From Phoronis australis (lineage: Eukaryota > Phoronida > Phoronidae): a stretch of 64,000 nt of DNA. The stretch lies in contig NMRA01000182.1 in NCBI GenBank assembly GCA_002633005.1, positions 71,077 to 135,076 on the forward strand. Reading direction: 5' to 3'. Shown here in pieces: positions 47,699-59,625 of this stretch (positions are counted from its first letter, which is position 1; every line of letters starts with the position of its first letter). The position numbers were made by a program, and so were the translations under genes. The notes under the pieces were generated by a model. That model was not told the origin of the DNA. It did not search any database and saw only the letters and a program-made list of their open reading frames with translations.

Positions 47699-47936
47699 GT
47701 CTTATAATACTGTATCTACTGGATGTATACAAGTCTTATAATACTGTATCTACTGGATGTATACAAGTCTTATAATAATGTATCTACTGGATGTATACAA
47801 GTCTTATAATACTGTATCTACTGGATGTATACAAGTCTTATAATACTGTATCTACTGGATGTATACAAGTCTTATAATACTGTATCTACTGGATGTATAC
47901 AAGTCTTATAATACTGTAACTACTGGATGTATACAT
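47699..47936. repeat. 34 bp minisatellite, seven copies
   Basis: The unit begins GTCTTATAATACTGTATC and ends GGATGTATACAA, exactly 34 bp. Starts at 47699, 47733, 47767, 47801, 47835, 47869 and 47903. Copies are nearly identical (one change in copy 3, two in the last), implying recent expansion. There are no unique spacers, so it is not a CRISPR array. Confidence 0.97.
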
Positions 47937-50135
47937 GAATAAAAAACAACAAACAAGAACATCGACTGGAAACCATCAGCGATTCAAGAAAACGCTGTTG
48001 AGTTTATTGGGGGTCGCCAACGCTAAAATTAGGAATTCGAAACTGGCACATGTACGCATTGTCTGTGATTTGAGTTGCTCACTCATTAAGCAACAACAGA
48101 TGAACGCGGTAATGTTTTACACCCCAAAGCGAGACAACATTTACAACTAAACATAAGAGAAATACGGCTTTAACTGAGCCAGTTCGAGTGTGTGGTTTAA
48201 TTGTTGCGATGTGATACCCAAAATGCAATGAAACTTAATTTGACCTGACAAACGGATGTACAATTAACTTTCTGAACTTAATCCGAATAAAACATCGATT
48301 AACGTTAATAGTAACTTGAAGTGCTGGCAAATGAAACTCAGTCCGTAAATCAATACATGTTCAGGTGAAAGACTCTAAACCTGGGTGCAAATACGCTTTA
48401 GTTTGTCGAACTGTTATAATTGCTATATATGAGATCATTGATGGGTTTGTAAACATTGGTAATTTGACAGCCATCGTAAAATAAATAGTATAATAAAATT
48501 TCACTTAAAAATAAAACACGCCTCATTCAATAAAGAGAATTTTCACACGCGTATACACTGGAACTCGCACATCTTGAATGCCACCCGACACTGCTCGTAT
48601 GTTCAAATTATTGAGCAAATTTTATACATTTATATATTTGTACGGCAATCTGGTTATGATTTATCTCTATGAGATGAGTTTCAACTTTTACTTTACTCCG
48701 TCAAGGATTGATTTTTGATCTTGCAAAGAACTTGGCAGTTCGTTATTCTTTGAGGACATGCACGGCGAATAAAATGACACGTGACAGCAAGCCAACTTGT
48801 AGAGTCTGGTCTAGAGCAATCAGTTCCAGTTCTTTGCAAACTCAGGAATCGAACCCATTTCGACTTAAGGCTAATCTGAGACCAAGTTTACGGCGGTAAA
48901 TGCTCTAAATCTATGTTTGTGACGGAAGATGGGGTTTACAGCTGCTGTAAAACAAACAAAGGTAAAGAGCAAATACGTATGTGAAGAAATATGTTTTAAC
49001 AACAGAACATGATTTGCATCGGGTTTTGGTACAAAATTAATGTCAGTGTGTTCACGGCAGACGAACATTTTAGCCTCAATAGCCTCAATGAACAGTGTGT
49101 ACCAAAAGTCCCATAATAAAGTTGGCGTAGAGAGTATACATAAAGAAGCCATCAAATAACAATAAAAAAATCTTTAATTCCTTTCAGTTCCTAATTGTAT
49201 TAAATAAATGCGCAGCTGAAGAGTTCTCACACCTTGATAGTCCATAGCAACAAGACTTCAATCAGGGCTTTTAGCACACAAGAGACGTAACAACAAACTT
49301 GGTTTTGTTGACTTGGGACTTCGCGGCGATCAAAAGGCTTCATTGTGCCGTTCTTTGTTAGAAAACAATTTACCGTATACTTCTATTTAAGGGTCGCTTT
49401 AACTAAATAGAGTGTTCGCAGCATGCGGACCGTGGCTAAATCCGATCAGTTTACCGCTCTATTGTTGTAAGGAATGACGTGTGTAATTCGGGGACATGTA
49501 GATCAAACCGATAGTCGGAAAACTCGTAGCTAAGTGGAGAGCGCGTTATCAGCTAGTTTAATAAGATTATAGGTGCGTTACCGACCAATTTATCTATTAA
49601 GATAATGTTATGGTAAACACACCTTGAACAGGTATTCAAGTGACTTTGTGATACATTTGAAAACCACTCGAGTGTGTATTGTGAGTTGTTATGCGAACGG
49701 AGTTGATATCATGGATATAACGCCAGGAAAGACTAGTTGAAACAGATTGTGAACCTTATTACGGGATGCGTTCTTGTGACAAAGGTAGACAGCTCGTGAC
49801 CGAAGTGTAGATTCTGCTGCCGAGATCTGGCAAGGTGAACTTAAGACTACATGTAACTTATGACGTAAACAGCGAGTCGTATTCTACAATAAACAGGTAT
49901 TGTTTGGATGATTGGCGAAACTGAGGAGTAATTCTATTACAGGTATGTTACGGAATCAGTTGACGGCATTATGGCTTTCACTAAGAGTGCAAATGGAAGT
50001 CACAGATAACTGACACGTGACACAGCAATCGTCCGTCGCGCTGGTAAACAAACTATTTCCTCTGGGGATTGGATTTCCATTGTGAGAATTTTAATCGGTG
50101 AGTGACTTTAAAAGCAAGTGATACATAAATTGCAG
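47937..50135. other. Intergenic, ending in a splice acceptor
   Basis: No gene seen. The right end carries CATAAATTGCAG (AG at 50134-50135), a possible 3' splice site 27 nt before the next ATG. Confidence 0.45.
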
Positions 50136-50162
50136 AGTTCGTTTTTTCCACAACAAGGGAAA

Positions 50163-51785
50163 ATGTTGGTTGCAGAGGATGTGTGCGGGACTGAGTGGAA
50201 ACGTCAGCAGGTATACGCGTCCGTTACTTCCATGCCTACTCATGGACACACTTTGGACGAGAAGGTTCCTATAGTAGAAATCAAACCGTTTACGAAGGAA
50301 AAGTCGGAATGGTGCCGTGCCAGATCACTACCAGAGTTTTACGAACGTGTTGACACAAGCGACGCTAATGGAACTAAACGTCCTGAATCAAAGGATAGTA
50401 AAGGACTCTCGGATTGTTTTACTCCGCGATCGCCGGCTTATACTTCAAAAATGCCGTCACCAAGGACTGCATTTCTTGCTGACCGTGCGGACAGCCAGCA
50501 AAGTACAAGTTTTCTTTTTCCTCCAAAAACGGGACTTGCAAAAGAGCTGTCAATGATTGGAGGCCGCGTCACTGCATGGTCCGATATTACTCCTTTCCCC
50601 ACGCCTCGCGCTGGTGTTTCATTTCTGGCAACACCGCGCGAGCGAGAATTCTATACAAACGAAGACCTTAGAAATGGTATACCAAACAAATGCGACATGC
50701 AATTTGGCACAAGTGTTTCGAATCCCGAAATACATTATTCGCCGAATCCATTCCTGAGAGTGGACGGATACAACTTCGGGCCTGGAAAATATTTTCAGCT
50801 CAACGCCAGAAACTACAGTCTGTATAAAGCGTACACTGCTCACATGGAAAAGAAGGAAAGCCAACGAGAAAAGGAATATATCTATAGGCGAATGATATCG
50901 GACTCTATGAAAAATCCAGCAGATGTTTATAAGTTGGACACGAATAGGAATATATTATCTCCGTTTTTTAACGTAAAACACGCACAAAGAAAAAGAAACA
51001 AGTCTAGAATGGGGACTGCGAACCAAAGGCATTCTCAGTGTCCTAGTTCACAGGGATATCGTATTGGCAGTGTTAAAAATTCTCTCGAGATTCTCGGCGA
51101 AATGGGGAAGCCAATGAAAATTGAAAAGCAACTTTCAGATGATCTCAACTCCACACTGAGCCAGATAAGAAAGAATAATTACACCTGCTTTACGCCAGCA
51201 CCCCCGCCGTCTCTGGTATCGCACTCTCATTTCCGTATTTCGAACTCTATGCCCACGCAAGGTGAAATTATGCTAGCCGAAGCCCGTTACGCGAACAGTA
51301 TTTCTACACGGCGTTCAGCTCCTCGGCCTATCACCCAAACTAGTAATTATACTCACAAAACATCCAAAACCGCAAACAGGGTCCCGTCACCCCGTGCCTC
51401 GGTAATAACTGCGTCTCAATACAAAAGCGAGCTGCAGGACTCTGGTATACAGAGTCCAGCGGAAGGACAACACCTTCCTCAGAGAAACGACCTCCTACAC
51501 CAGGAGCTACAATCGAAACTCAGCACGCTGGAAACCCGTGACAAGGCGAATAGAAAACAGCGAGCAGGCTCAGCCCCAGCTGCCGTCCAGGAAAACGTCA
51601 GTGTTCGAATTCACAGTGCTAAATCGGAGGACGATTCGCAGACCTCGCATACAAGACATTCGAAATACTTTCCTTCCAGAGGAGGCTCTCCTGTGAAGGA
51701 GGCGACTTTCTTGCACCCAGAGACGCCATCTTTAGTAATACAAACACCAGTGATACCTGAAGAGTCGAGTGACACGGAAACATGA
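50163..51785 (+). CDS. Unknown single-exon protein F (540 aa)
   Basis: Open frame from the ATG at 50163 (context GGGAAAATGTTG) to 51785. The frame stays open to about 50118 but without an earlier ATG, and a probable acceptor sits at 50134-50135. Residues 157-181 (TPREREFYTNEDL, later IPNKC and QF) match residues 159-181 of protein A in both position and pattern. Residues about 190-285 are rich in Tyr, Phe and Asn and contain a basic amphipathic stretch (MEKKESQREKEYIYRRM), the best candidate for a folded part. The rest is Ser/Thr/Pro/Gln-rich. DSGIQS at 426-431 fits the beta-TrCP degron DSG-hydrophobic-x-S. No CDVLG motif is present, so its place in the family rests on the shared TP block and the gene layout. 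Function unknown. Confidence 0.85.
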   Translation: MLVAEDVCGTEWKRQQVYASVTSMPTHGHTLDEKVPIVEIKPFTKEKSEWCRARSLPEFYERVDTSDANGTKRPESKDSKGLSDCFTPRSPAYTSKMPSPRTAFLADRADSQQSTSFLFPPKTGLAKELSMIGGRVTAWSDITPFPTPRAGVSFLATPREREFYTNEDLRNGIPNKCDMQFGTSVSNPEIHYSPNPFLRVDGYNFGPGKYFQLNARNYSLYKAYTAHMEKKESQREKEYIYRRMISDSMKNPADVYKLDTNRNILSPFFNVKHAQRKRNKSRMGTANQRHSQCPSSQGYRIGSVKNSLEILGEMGKPMKIEKQLSDDLNSTLSQIRKNNYTCFTPAPPPSLVSHSHFRISNSMPTQGEIMLAEARYANSISTRRSAPRPITQTSNYTHKTSKTANRVPSPRASVITASQYKSELQDSGIQSPAEGQHLPQRNDLLHQELQSKLSTLETRDKANRKQRAGSAPAAVQENVSVRIHSAKSEDDSQTSHTRHSKYFPSRGGSPVKEATFLHPETPSLVIQTPVIPEESSDTET

Positions 51786-54781
51786 TTTAGTATTGTGCTA
51801 ATCTAAAAAAATCACGGGATATGAGATTTCTGTTTTTGAACCCAAATTTTACAACCCTTTAAGCTTGTTTTAGTCCCATTTGTGTTACTGGTTGTTTTTA
51901 TCCAAATAAGTGCTTCAATTTGTCTTTCCTATTAAGTTATATCAGCTCCTGTCGTAACACATCTGTATATATAACAAGCAATGGGGTGTTTAGTTTTAGT
52001 TTTCGTTTCATGTTTCCACATTTTCAGTAAATAGGCTTCTGGGTACCCATTCTTCTTTTTGTCCATTATCGTTAAACTATGTTCAAATATGTCGCCAATG
52101 TTGTAACCCCGTTTTAATCTCAAACATTTCCTTCGAAAATAGTCACATCATTTGATTAACATTAACCCTCACGTCTTGAAAACTGACATTTATACGAGAT
52201 AATAAATAATCTAATGAAAGATCTTGTTACAACATGCAGTAATCTGTGTGATATCAATATTCTTGAACCGCGAACCAAGAAGAACACAACACTAAAGTGA
52301 AAACCAGCATGCAATAAAAACAACTAATTTTTGATTGAATTATTTTCCGCTATAAATCTGATTTCATCTTGTTCATAACTTACATTAGACGTGCAGAAAA
52401 TTACGAGTTGTTGCTGAACTTACTTGAGATGAAAGTCTTTTCATCTCAAGTAAATTTAGTAATGACTTATAATATGATTTTCTTCACATTACACCCGTAC
52501 TGAATGGGCTATAACATACATCGATTTACATTAGAAGGTCATTTCCGGGCTTGGTAAAACGTGACATTTCGTTATTGCTCGAGACTTTGCTCGGCGTTTA
52601 AGATGACCCTCCGAGACAAGACATCTTGTAAAAACTGCTTACGAAGTCTAGTAATGACGAAGTGCCAAGTCTTAACAAACCTAAAAATTACATGGCAACT
52701 AGATTATCCGCGCGGGACTCGGACTTACCCGCCTAAAGAACTGTTCTCCCACGCACGCTACTTCCCTCTCATGGACTTGTATGCCCCTCCCGCGCCATTA
52801 TTTTTGTCTCGCGGGCATGTTTCTTTGCTCAAACGCACATAACCTTGCCTACGATGCTCGTCGGTCGAGCTGCTAGACTTTCTCCACGTTAACCTCCCAC
52901 GATTGCTATTTCAACTTCTTTTCCATAAAAAACCGGATATCGTAAAATCAAATAAAAGTTATCCCTTTTTCTTACATATTGTGAACGTTACCCAATTCAT
53001 GAAATTTTTTTGAAAAGCATTGTCACTATATGAATATTTGTTGTTTTTTTTCATTTTTCCAGATTAAAGACAGTGGTTGTGAAGTGATTCTTTTTAAAAC
53101 AAATAATCGAAAATTGGCCTGAAGGTGTTTACAAGAAGAAACTATTCACAGTTGATTTGGCATTGGTCAAGCGTAAAAAGCCCGCACACATTTCCAGGTT
53201 AATCATTGCATTCAAACACACAACAAAATTCTCGTCTACCTCCCAGTAGTCTATTTCGCCATACAAGTGAAACCACAGAACCAAGGTAAACACTGCCATT
53301 TCGATTGCACTCACGTTACGAGGTGCCTGCATCTTCAAAACCAGTCACCTTTTGTATTTCAAAGGGTATTCTCCATGCAGGGAACGTAAAACAGTGAAAA
53401 CAGAAGCTAGGCGACTATTCCCTATCGTGTCTATAGCGTACTGGTGTCTTTTGGTGTTATCACCACTCATGAAGGATTTATTTGACAAAGTGGTTCCTCT
53501 TGAACATACAAATAAAACACTTGAACAGACAGGGCAAGTTAAAATAAAAAACATAGTATTGTTCGTGGCCTTTTGAAATAATGCTGTGAATAATGTGTGT
53601 TTCTCCGAAAAGATTCGTAATAAATAGCAGTTTTATTTAGTAGTGACACAGATTCCAACAATTACTGCCTACAATAATACAGTCAAACGCGATGAAAACG
53701 TTTAGTTTTGCGTTCCAAGAACACTTAACCATTAGGTAATTTCACCATAGTTTCACACCATTCCGATTTCCTTCGTGGAAGTTGAAAAATAAATATCTCG
53801 AAAGACGCCACAGAGGTTAAACAGAGCGCGAAATTCTCTGATACTTCGTGCGTTTATTCGCAACGTAAAAAAAACTCTGTTTTAAAAGGTTCGATATATT
53901 TTGACAATAGTCTATTTCCAGCAAACAGTTTAACGTCAATGTTTACTATAAGCGTATCTTTTGTCCATCTGATCAAAGCCAACACAAGCCTCATTTGACT
54001 TCCATAGTTATCAAAATCTAAAAAATTGAATGTGAGCCCGAGAAGAGCATTCAAATTCATTATGTGCGTCTGTTAATTACCAACATTAGTTACCAAATGC
54101 AGATAAATGGCTATTTCGTGGTAGTACCAAACCTTCGGGTGCCACAATTGTCGGAAATATTTTGAGTATTAGTAACAGGATATTGCATTTATCTTTGACA
54201 CATTTAGAGCATCAGCCCCGGGCTATTTATTATTGGCGATCATTCAAACACATATATAATGCGAGATGTGGTTTATTATGATTATCAAAAATCCATTTAA
54301 CACAATCATACAGTCAATAATACGCTTACAAGGAAGTAACGCATTTCTATAGATATGCGGGAATTTTCACCACTCGTCCTTCTAAGCGGCTTGTACCAGG
54401 ATCAAAGATAGCGCAGCGCCGGAATCAGGTACAATTGTGATGAACACATTGCCCGATGCGAGCATAAACTGCATTAAACACCTCTGACTGTACATAATGG
54501 CGAATTTTCAAAATGCATTAACTACTAATTTTCGTTATAAACGAACACCACGGCGGTATTCAACTGAAAAAAACAATCAAGTACGGTTTTCGATTTTTGA
54601 AAATCGATGAACTAATAATCTAAAAACTACAACCATTGTGTACGATTGATGATAAACTATCGCGCGTATTGATATACTCGGGGGATATACAAACGCTGAT
54701 CAGAGTTAACAATATCATGGATTCATTTTTTAATATTCTTTCAATCTCGTTTAATCAAATTTTTGACCAGGAAACAGTTGT
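51786..54781. other. 3'UTR then intergenic, no gene seen
   Basis: Only short AT-rich frames apart from the poly(A) candidates. Confidence 0.45.
52201..52206 (+). terminator. Candidate poly(A) signal of gene F
   Basis: AATAAA about 0.42 kb after the stop at 51785. A second one follows at about 52313. Confidence 0.4.
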
Positions 54782-55192
54782 ACTTAATTTGTGCCCACTT
54801 TTCATTTTTTTTTAACACTGACAAAAGAGCTACAATAGTTATATAGTCAGTGCCACCGAAATTGTCCAGAGATTCCAAATCTTCAGTTTGGTTGTCACCA
54901 TATTTGCACTTTTGTATATATTTTATGATTTGAGTTCTAATAAAGATTAAACTTTAATGACACGTGAAATGTTTAGTGTAGCTATATTGTGGTAAGTTTA
55001 GGAATGGGCTAACAATGAACTTAACTAATTAAGTTTAGCTGGCGATCAAAATCTACCACTGTTTTGGTACTTCAAGTTTAAAACTTAGATAAAGAGTTAT
55101 CAAGCCGTTCCCGGAAAGAAAAAAAAAGTGGACAGAAGCATTAAAAATTAAATAAAGGAAACCAATATGAAACTTATCGTTCCTTTGGGAAG
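54782..55192. repeat. Dispersed ~0.41 kb repeat, copy 2
   Basis: Second copy of the unit at 46382-46798, same strand, 8.4 kb away. It shares TCAGTGCCACC, ATTGTCCAGAGATTCCAAAT, GACACGTGAAAT and the TTAACTAATTAAGTTT segment. Confidence 0.85.
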
Positions 55193-56424
55193 TGGCCCTT
55201 TGCGAAGATAAACACAAGTTAACCTTTTTAGTCATTTTGTAATATTTATAATGTACCAAGTTAAAACTACTCTCCAGAGTGGCAGGCTATAACTCTGCAA
55301 ATGTCATAGAAAACCAAATTAGGGGTACTAACAACAACCATTGTTGAGACGGCAATGCTAGCAATTACCTTTCCACTTCATTAGCTCAGATATACATCAA
55401 TACAAAGGGCATGCTGAATAGGGATCGTAAAAGTTGTCTGGGGCTTAGGGAATCAGAGTGGTCACCAGTGTAAGCGAGAAATTCTCCACATGAATGTATG
55501 CCAAAAACGTATTTGTTGAAATCCCAATTTCGATATTTTTGCGCTATGTATCAAAATCATGAACTCACATTCATGAAAATGACGTCACACCACAAAACAG
55601 AGCTGAAAAAATCTATTTTTAGATCCCCTGTCAAGAATATGATTGTTTTTTTCAATCCGAGAGCCAAAACTATAATCATAAACTTTCCTTCATTTTAGGA
55701 ACATTTCATGAGCTGCAGTTGTAGTTACATTTCTATCTCCAAAGAATTTCATTTTAACTATTTTGAAAAATAGGCGATCTCGTAGCACCAATGTTCGTCC
55801 GTCATTGTACTGATTTGAGCTCGCGTACAAATTTGTTCAAGTGTACGTGCGAAAGGCGAATTGGAATACACTATGTCCTGAGTTTATCTGGTAGCACAAA
55901 AATATAATAATCACTAGATTGGTTCTAATCAAAAAATACTATCTTACGTTCACTATACGATATCTAAAGAGCAGATCAGTGTTCATGCAGAATGGTTGTG
56001 AACTACCAAGCATTGACTTTTAACCACTTCAGTCGCACTTCCATGAAAAATGAAGTAGACAGAGCTACTCGTTGACCAAGGTTCGTCTACAAACAGGGAA
56101 GAGTACTCTCCAAAGTCATACAATTATATCTGCCAATGAACCAGCCTTCCTTAGGGGGAAATCAGCAGTTTGTCATTAGACTACTTGAAACACTGCTTCA
56201 TGCATACAATGACATGCCGTGTCAAGCCATGAGCCGGATCTAGTCAGAGAGCAGTGTAGGAATTTCACAAGACCATGAATCACCTCAAGTTTGAGGTTTA
56301 CGAAATGGCAGCAGATTTCCTTGTGGAATGTCTTTTCGCTGGAAATCACACTGCTTTTAGCAACAAAGAAGAAACTGGAAAAGGATTCTCTACCCTACAA
56401 TAGGTGTGCTACACGTAGAATGCC
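55193..56424. other. Intergenic, no gene seen
   Basis: No repeat or coding signal recognised. Confidence 0.45.
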
Positions 56425-56655
56425 CCAGTGGCAGATCTACGTTTTCCGTAAGGGGGGTTAGGATTCGCGCGAATCCGAGGCACGTCGCCCCGAGCGGAGG
56501 GAAGGTCTGGAGGGGGTTTCTACCTCCCGTGTAAGATGTTTTTTTGGTTTTTAGTAGCTGATTTCGTTTTCCTGGCGACATTTTTTTAATTTTTATTTTT
56601 GATCCTGTCCCGGGGGAGAAACTCCTTAACCCCCCACCCGTAGATCCGCCTCTGG
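56425..56655. mobile_element. 231 bp MITE with GTGGCGGATCTACG-type ends
   Basis: The left end is CCAGTGGCAGATCTACG and the right end, inverted, CCAGAGGCGGATCTACG: 17 bp TIRs with two mismatches. The interior has a GATTCGCGCGAATC palindrome, G runs and a T-rich middle. The same end type starts the fragment at 12685. No coding frame; target duplication not clear. Confidence 0.75.
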
Positions 56656-59625
56656 ACCCGCCAATTGTCCTCCTTCACGGTCTGCAAGGCCGTTTTTATT
56701 ACCAACGTTCTTTTCTCATCGCCGTAACTCTTTTCTGTTGAGCTGCAATTCGTTTCTCATCAGCCAAAATTTCGTTCCTACTAACACAATTCTTTGAACA
56801 GATCGTAATAACAATTTCTTGTTATTAGAGTTATTATGTCACTTTCCACACTCAAAATGCCTATTTTTTCACTTTATGAATACACACATGCTGCTCTCAG
56901 GCAGCTCCTATTCGTGACAAAGATTCATTTGCAAAATATATTGATTCGTCATCGATACCTCAAATTTTATTTAAAGTTTTGAGATGGCGGGCGTCCCCTT
57001 CGTCCATTTTGGCCACGAGCGAATTTTCTAGGGGCATGCCGGAGAACACCAATGCCAACTTCCAACTCATGTTAGGTTTTTAAAACAATTCGCAGTAGTA
57101 TTTACAGAAACATTTAATGTGTTCAAATTTACGTCTTTCTATGATACTACGGTTTTGTTCACGAATAGAGCGCCCTCTAACTTCGATGGAGTAAGTTAAT
57201 AGGAGTGTACACTCCTTGTCTATATTCTACCCAAAGCAATAACGCCATATGCGAAACATGTGAGTAAAATCAAGCGACAAGTTGTTAGATAGTATGCCGA
57301 GATAATTTTTTTATCAGTTACCAAGCGGTAAACGTTAATGCATTTACAATTAGACAGACTAATTAAGTATAGACAAAAAGGCAGACGAAAACACGTCGAC
57401 CAACAATTGTGAAGACTGGCACTAATATAAAGAACACTGCCTTCGCCTAGAAATCATATTATAAACCTGGTGTATGCGCCTGTGTGCGAAACACGTGGAA
57501 TTTCTGAAAAATAAAATTCCATGATTTTTCTCGTGATAAATAGGCAGTTGAGACAAAATACGCCCAACTCAAAACGACTTCAAACGTGGCCAGAGTACAA
57601 CAAGTCTCCATAGTATGGAGCTTAGTATCAATGTATTATCACAAATTTAGATGCATTTTTTTATTTTTACGTATCCCATTGTTGCTTTGGCTACGACTCA
57701 CGATTAACTTTTCTGTCAAATGTGTTAAGATTAACTTTAACAGTCAGGTGCATTGGGGTCTGGGAATTGTGCCAGCGATTTGTAGTACCGTCACTTTGGA
57801 AGCTTTTCTTCATGTAAAGGAAATAAAATACTTTGAAGTTGACGCCATGTTAGATGATATGTTGATTTTTTCATTAATGCTTCTATAACCACATTTAGAC
57901 CACTTACGGTTATAAAAAAGGTCTCATTCGTTATAGGTTCCGAGACCAACTTAAAAAAACGAGATGCGTTGGCTTGTCTGAGACAGAGGTTGCGTGGAGG
58001 ATGGTATCAAGTAAAAACGATTGACAGTCTTTTATAAACTAAAAAAATAGTGTAAAACAAATTGGAACAGTTTTATAGAGCTGACATTATGTTCTAAATC
58101 GAAGGTTAGTTTGTTAGATTAACGGGAGGGGGGTGATTTACAACAGCTTTAGCTCCTTGGGTCAACATAGGTGTAGCAGAGTAAGGGTAACTCTCTCATG
58201 TGTAGTGGTGGTAGACTCAAGTGGTTGCACGTCCATTGACACCAAACCAGGCTATCAATAAGATGAGTATCAAATCAAATTTATTAAACCCAGAAAGACT
58301 CTTTGTAGATCACATGCTTCAAATTAATGATGTACACTTTTCAACAACTTTAAGCAGGTTTAGACAACTAAACAGATTGGAATATCTGTATAAATTTATA
58401 AATATTAATGTAAACTTTGGTCTCTATAGTAACATGACAAAAAGAGAAGTTCAGGAAAATCTAACAAAGACAAACAACAACAACAGCAATAACAACAAGG
58501 AGGAAGGAAATAAAGAATTATATATTGTAGGTCTATCACTGCAAAAACTATAGCAATAAAGGCTATTGCTCTAAAGATCACAAAAATACTCTCTCAAAAA
58601 TCAAGAGTCAAAGAAAGACCCAAAGTTCACTAAAAATTCAAGTAAACGCATCCAAATCAAAATAGTGCAAACAAGAGACATAAAATTACCTAGGACATGG
58701 GGAATCATTGGGGGACAGGTGATTAAATAAGGATCGTACATGCCATGTGTTGGTCAACATCATGTGACCTTAAATTCTTTCTTATACAATACTAAGACAA
58801 TGACTTGTAACATCAAAATTATATTCAGTGAATTATTACACAAATAGGACAAATCCCAAGGTGATATCAGGTGATATGAACCGAGGGAGGGTAATATTGT
58901 TCTCCCGAGATCCGAGGGATTAGTCTATATCTGTTGCATTACACGACCACTGATGCTTCCTGCTGCTGATTTCTTTGCCTCTTATTTATTTTGGTGTAAT
59001 CCTATCCTCTGATCAGGGTTTATGGTTTCTAGTGTCTGATTGATCAGATCGGGAATAGTGAATCTAATGTCCAGAATAAAAGGTATGCGGGAAGTTGCCA
59101 TATCACGCTTCAGCCAATCAGAAGCATCAATGGTCCTGTAAAAATACATAATGTGGCTCTTGTAAATAAGTAGCCATCTACACGAGTGCGTAGCAGTACA
59201 AAGTGTAACACGCATGGTGGAATGTGAAACAAACTTAGCACATCAATACTAAAAATGCAAATGGGTGATTCGGACTTAAAAAAGATAGAGAACATTATCA
59301 AACTCGTCAAATTCAGTTTTCAAAATGAATTTTCGAGTTCATTGTCAAGATATACCCTCATTCAAATATAGCAAGAAATAAATCACTTACCCATAAAGTA
59401 TAGTCATACAAGTCTTAAAAGATACCCTTTGGCATGTTAAAAAGACCCAGTTGACCCTGTTTAATAATGAAATACAATTAATCATTGCACATATGAAACT
59501 AGACAATAGAAAAATAGCACAATTGTGCAATCATGTCAAATACACAATCAAAAACTTTGTCAAAGTCTATAAAAATAAATTATTGTTTTCCATTAAAGAC
59601 ACTCAGGTTTGGTCACAGCAAGTAA
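56656..59625. other. Intergenic and 3' flank of the minus-strand MATCAP gene
   Basis: No gene recognised. TTTATT at 58986-58991 would be an AATAAA on the minus strand, about 0.64 kb after the MATCAP-like stop, and could end that transcript. Confidence 0.45.

Noticed and set aside
47699-47936. Regular repeat that could be read as a CRISPR array
   Set aside because: Units abut with no unique spacers, and the DNA is from an animal genome.
52561-52842. 93-codon frame with a CxxC (TSCKNC) near the Cys-motif family
   Set aside because: No initiating ATG at its start, no VLG core, no other shared block; most likely chance.
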